Shown here piece by piece: positions 5,282-6,169 of a DNA stretch of 6,169 nucleotides. The stretch is taken from the NCBI GenBank assembly GCA_028825345.1, contig JAPKAJ010000137.1, positions 1 through 6,169 on the forward strand. Reading direction: 5' to 3'. The notes under the pieces are model-generated. The model saw nothing but the letters and a program-made list of their open reading frames with translations. It ran no database searches and was not told where the DNA came from. The DNA is from Arenicellales bacterium. GTDB taxonomy: Bacteria > Pseudomonadota > Gammaproteobacteria > Arenicellales > UBA868. The number at the start of each line of letters is the position of its first letter. Position 1 is the stretch's first letter. A program made the translations under genes and the position numbers.

Positions 5282-6169
5282 TCAGGCGGTCAGATATCGG
5301 TTGAGCACCTTGATATGTTCTACACCGAGGCCACAGCAACATCCCAGCATATTGATGTCTTGCGCGCGCCATTGCTTTGCCACATCTCGGTAGGCGTTGG
5401 GTGATATCACGCCATCGAAAACCCACTCGTGTTTGCTGCGTTTGCGGCTTTTGTCACCCTGACTATGGGCATATACCCCGGTCCATCCATCCCAGTCGTT
5501 CTTTAATGCGCTCAAGCAGTCACTGATCAGATCGACTTCTGTGTGCATGATGCTGATCAGTGGTATCTCATATTTTTTCAGCGCATCCAACGCCTGCGGG
5601 AGGGGCTCTCCATTTCTCAGGCAAACTATTCCTTGATCGTCGATCGTGCAGGTGATTCCGACCCAGACTGGCAGGCCAGTGGTCATCGCCCCATCAAGAG
5701 TGACACACATCCGATCGATATCGACCATCATCTCGAGCATGAGCAGATCAGCTCCGGCTTCTTTCATTATCTTCGCCTGTTCTGTAATACTTTCATTCAG
5801 TGTATTGAGTCCAGGCTTGTCGCCAGTCCAGCTCCAGTAAGAGATGCCTCCGGCAACGACGACATCTGGGTTTGCTGAGCACTCCCTCGCCTCAACAGCT
5901 AACTCGACGCCGCGCCTGTTCAGGGCGTCGAAGTGTTCCGCCATACCAGCGTCATCCAGGGCGTGACGGGATGCGGCGAACGTATTGCTGATAATGATCT
6001 GCGCTCCGGCACCGATATAGTCGCGGTGCACTTCGCGCACAACGTCCGGGTGGCTCAAGGCGCCGCCGCCGTTCCAGGCATTTTCGAGCTGGGGTACCCC
6101 GCGGCGTTCAATCTCGGTGCCTGTCGCACCATCAATCAGAATCAACTCGCCATCATCTAGACGTGCTGC
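5282..6169 (-). CDS. Homocysteine S-methyltransferase family protein, N-terminus outside the window
   Basis: Members of this zinc-dependent family (BHMT, MmuM, the N-terminal module of MetH) transfer a methyl group to homocysteine from betaine, S-methylmethionine or other donors. The frame is open to base 6169. Residues read before the TTG at 6145 (ARLDDGEL) run straight into the conserved LIDGATGTEIERRG, so the true start lies beyond the window and only a few residues are probably missing. Counting from the TTG, SNTFAAS is at 53-59, an AGGIS segment at 98-102 and LLMLEMM at 134-140. The C-terminal LGCCCGLGVEHI at 267-278 matches the GGCCG zinc motif, with Cys270 and Cys271 as ligands and an extra Cys269 in place of Gly. 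The third ligand, Cys in the usual G-x-N-C motif, is replaced by Met200-His201 in SIMHTEVD (His codon at 5543-5545). The zinc site may be His-Cys-Cys, or chemistry may differ. It converges on the + strand genes, so it is transcribed apart from them. Methyl donor and acceptor cannot be assigned. Confidence 0.9.
   Translation of the reverse strand, partial: AARLDDGELILIDGATGTEIERRGVPQLENAWNGGGALSHPDVVREVHRDYIGAGAQIIISNTFAASRHALDDAGMAEHFDALNRRGVELAVEARECSANPDVVVAGGISYWSWTGDKPGLNTLNESITEQAKIMKEAGADLLMLEMMVDIDRMCVTLDGAMTTGLPVWVGITCTIDDQGIVCLRNGEPLPQALDALKKYEIPLISIMHTEVDLISDCLSALKNDWDGWTGVYAHSQGDKSRKRSKHEWVFDGVISPNAYRDVAKQWRAQDINMLGCCCGLGVEHIKVLNRYLTA

Noticed and set aside
5042..5404. Open frame of 120 codons on the + strand spanning the gap between the converging genes
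   Set aside because: It overlaps the GlcG/HbpS-family gene and the methyltransferase-family gene in other frames, has no recognisable domain or ribosome binding site, and both overlapped genes have clear family motifs.
6143..6145. TTG as the start of the methyltransferase-family gene
   Set aside because: The frame continues upstream to the window edge, with residues that fit the family's N-terminal helix, so the true start is outside.
1..6169. CRISPR arrays, tRNA or rRNA genes, transposases, phage genes, direct-repeat arrays
   Set aside because: None was seen on reading the window; nearly all bases are taken up by six intact or edge-cut metabolic and transport genes.

Overview
The window is a fragment of a bacterial chromosome, most likely proteobacterial and plausibly gammaproteobacterial. 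The gene density, moderate G+C content, AGGAG-type ribosome binding sites and protein family types fit this, but nothing here fixes the taxon. Almost every base is coding. I saw no tRNA, rRNA, CRISPR array, insertion sequence or other mobile element.

Positions 1-5211 hold five genes on the + strand. First is the 3' part of a fused, two-domain ATPase of an oligopeptide/dipeptide-type ABC importer (1-1170). After 24 bp comes an amidase-signature hydrolase of the NylA-like subgroup (1195-2610). After 16 bp comes a PhzF-fold isomerase/epimerase-like protein (2627-3538). After 88 bp comes a HisC-like PLP aminotransferase (3627-4733). After 49 bp comes a small GlcG/HbpS-family protein (4783-5211). 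The first three are packed like one operon. The last two may be read through from it or have their own promoter in the 88-bp gap.

On the - strand, converging on this set, is a homocysteine S-methyltransferase-family gene (5282-6169). Its reading frame stays open to the window edge, so its N-terminus lies outside.

Taken together, the + strand genes look like an import-and-catabolism module. A small peptide-like or amide compound would be imported and its C-N amide bond opened by the amidase. The product could then be epimerised or isomerised by the PhzF-like protein and deaminated by the aminotransferase. The substrate is not known and this pathway is inference from gene content.

The most unusual features are two enzymes whose family catalytic residues are changed. 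The PhzF-like protein lacks both the Glu and the Asp used for acid/base chemistry in PhzF, and carries a proline-racemase-like MCGHG motif. The methyltransferase-family protein has Met-His where the first zinc-ligand Cys (usual Asn-Cys) is expected.
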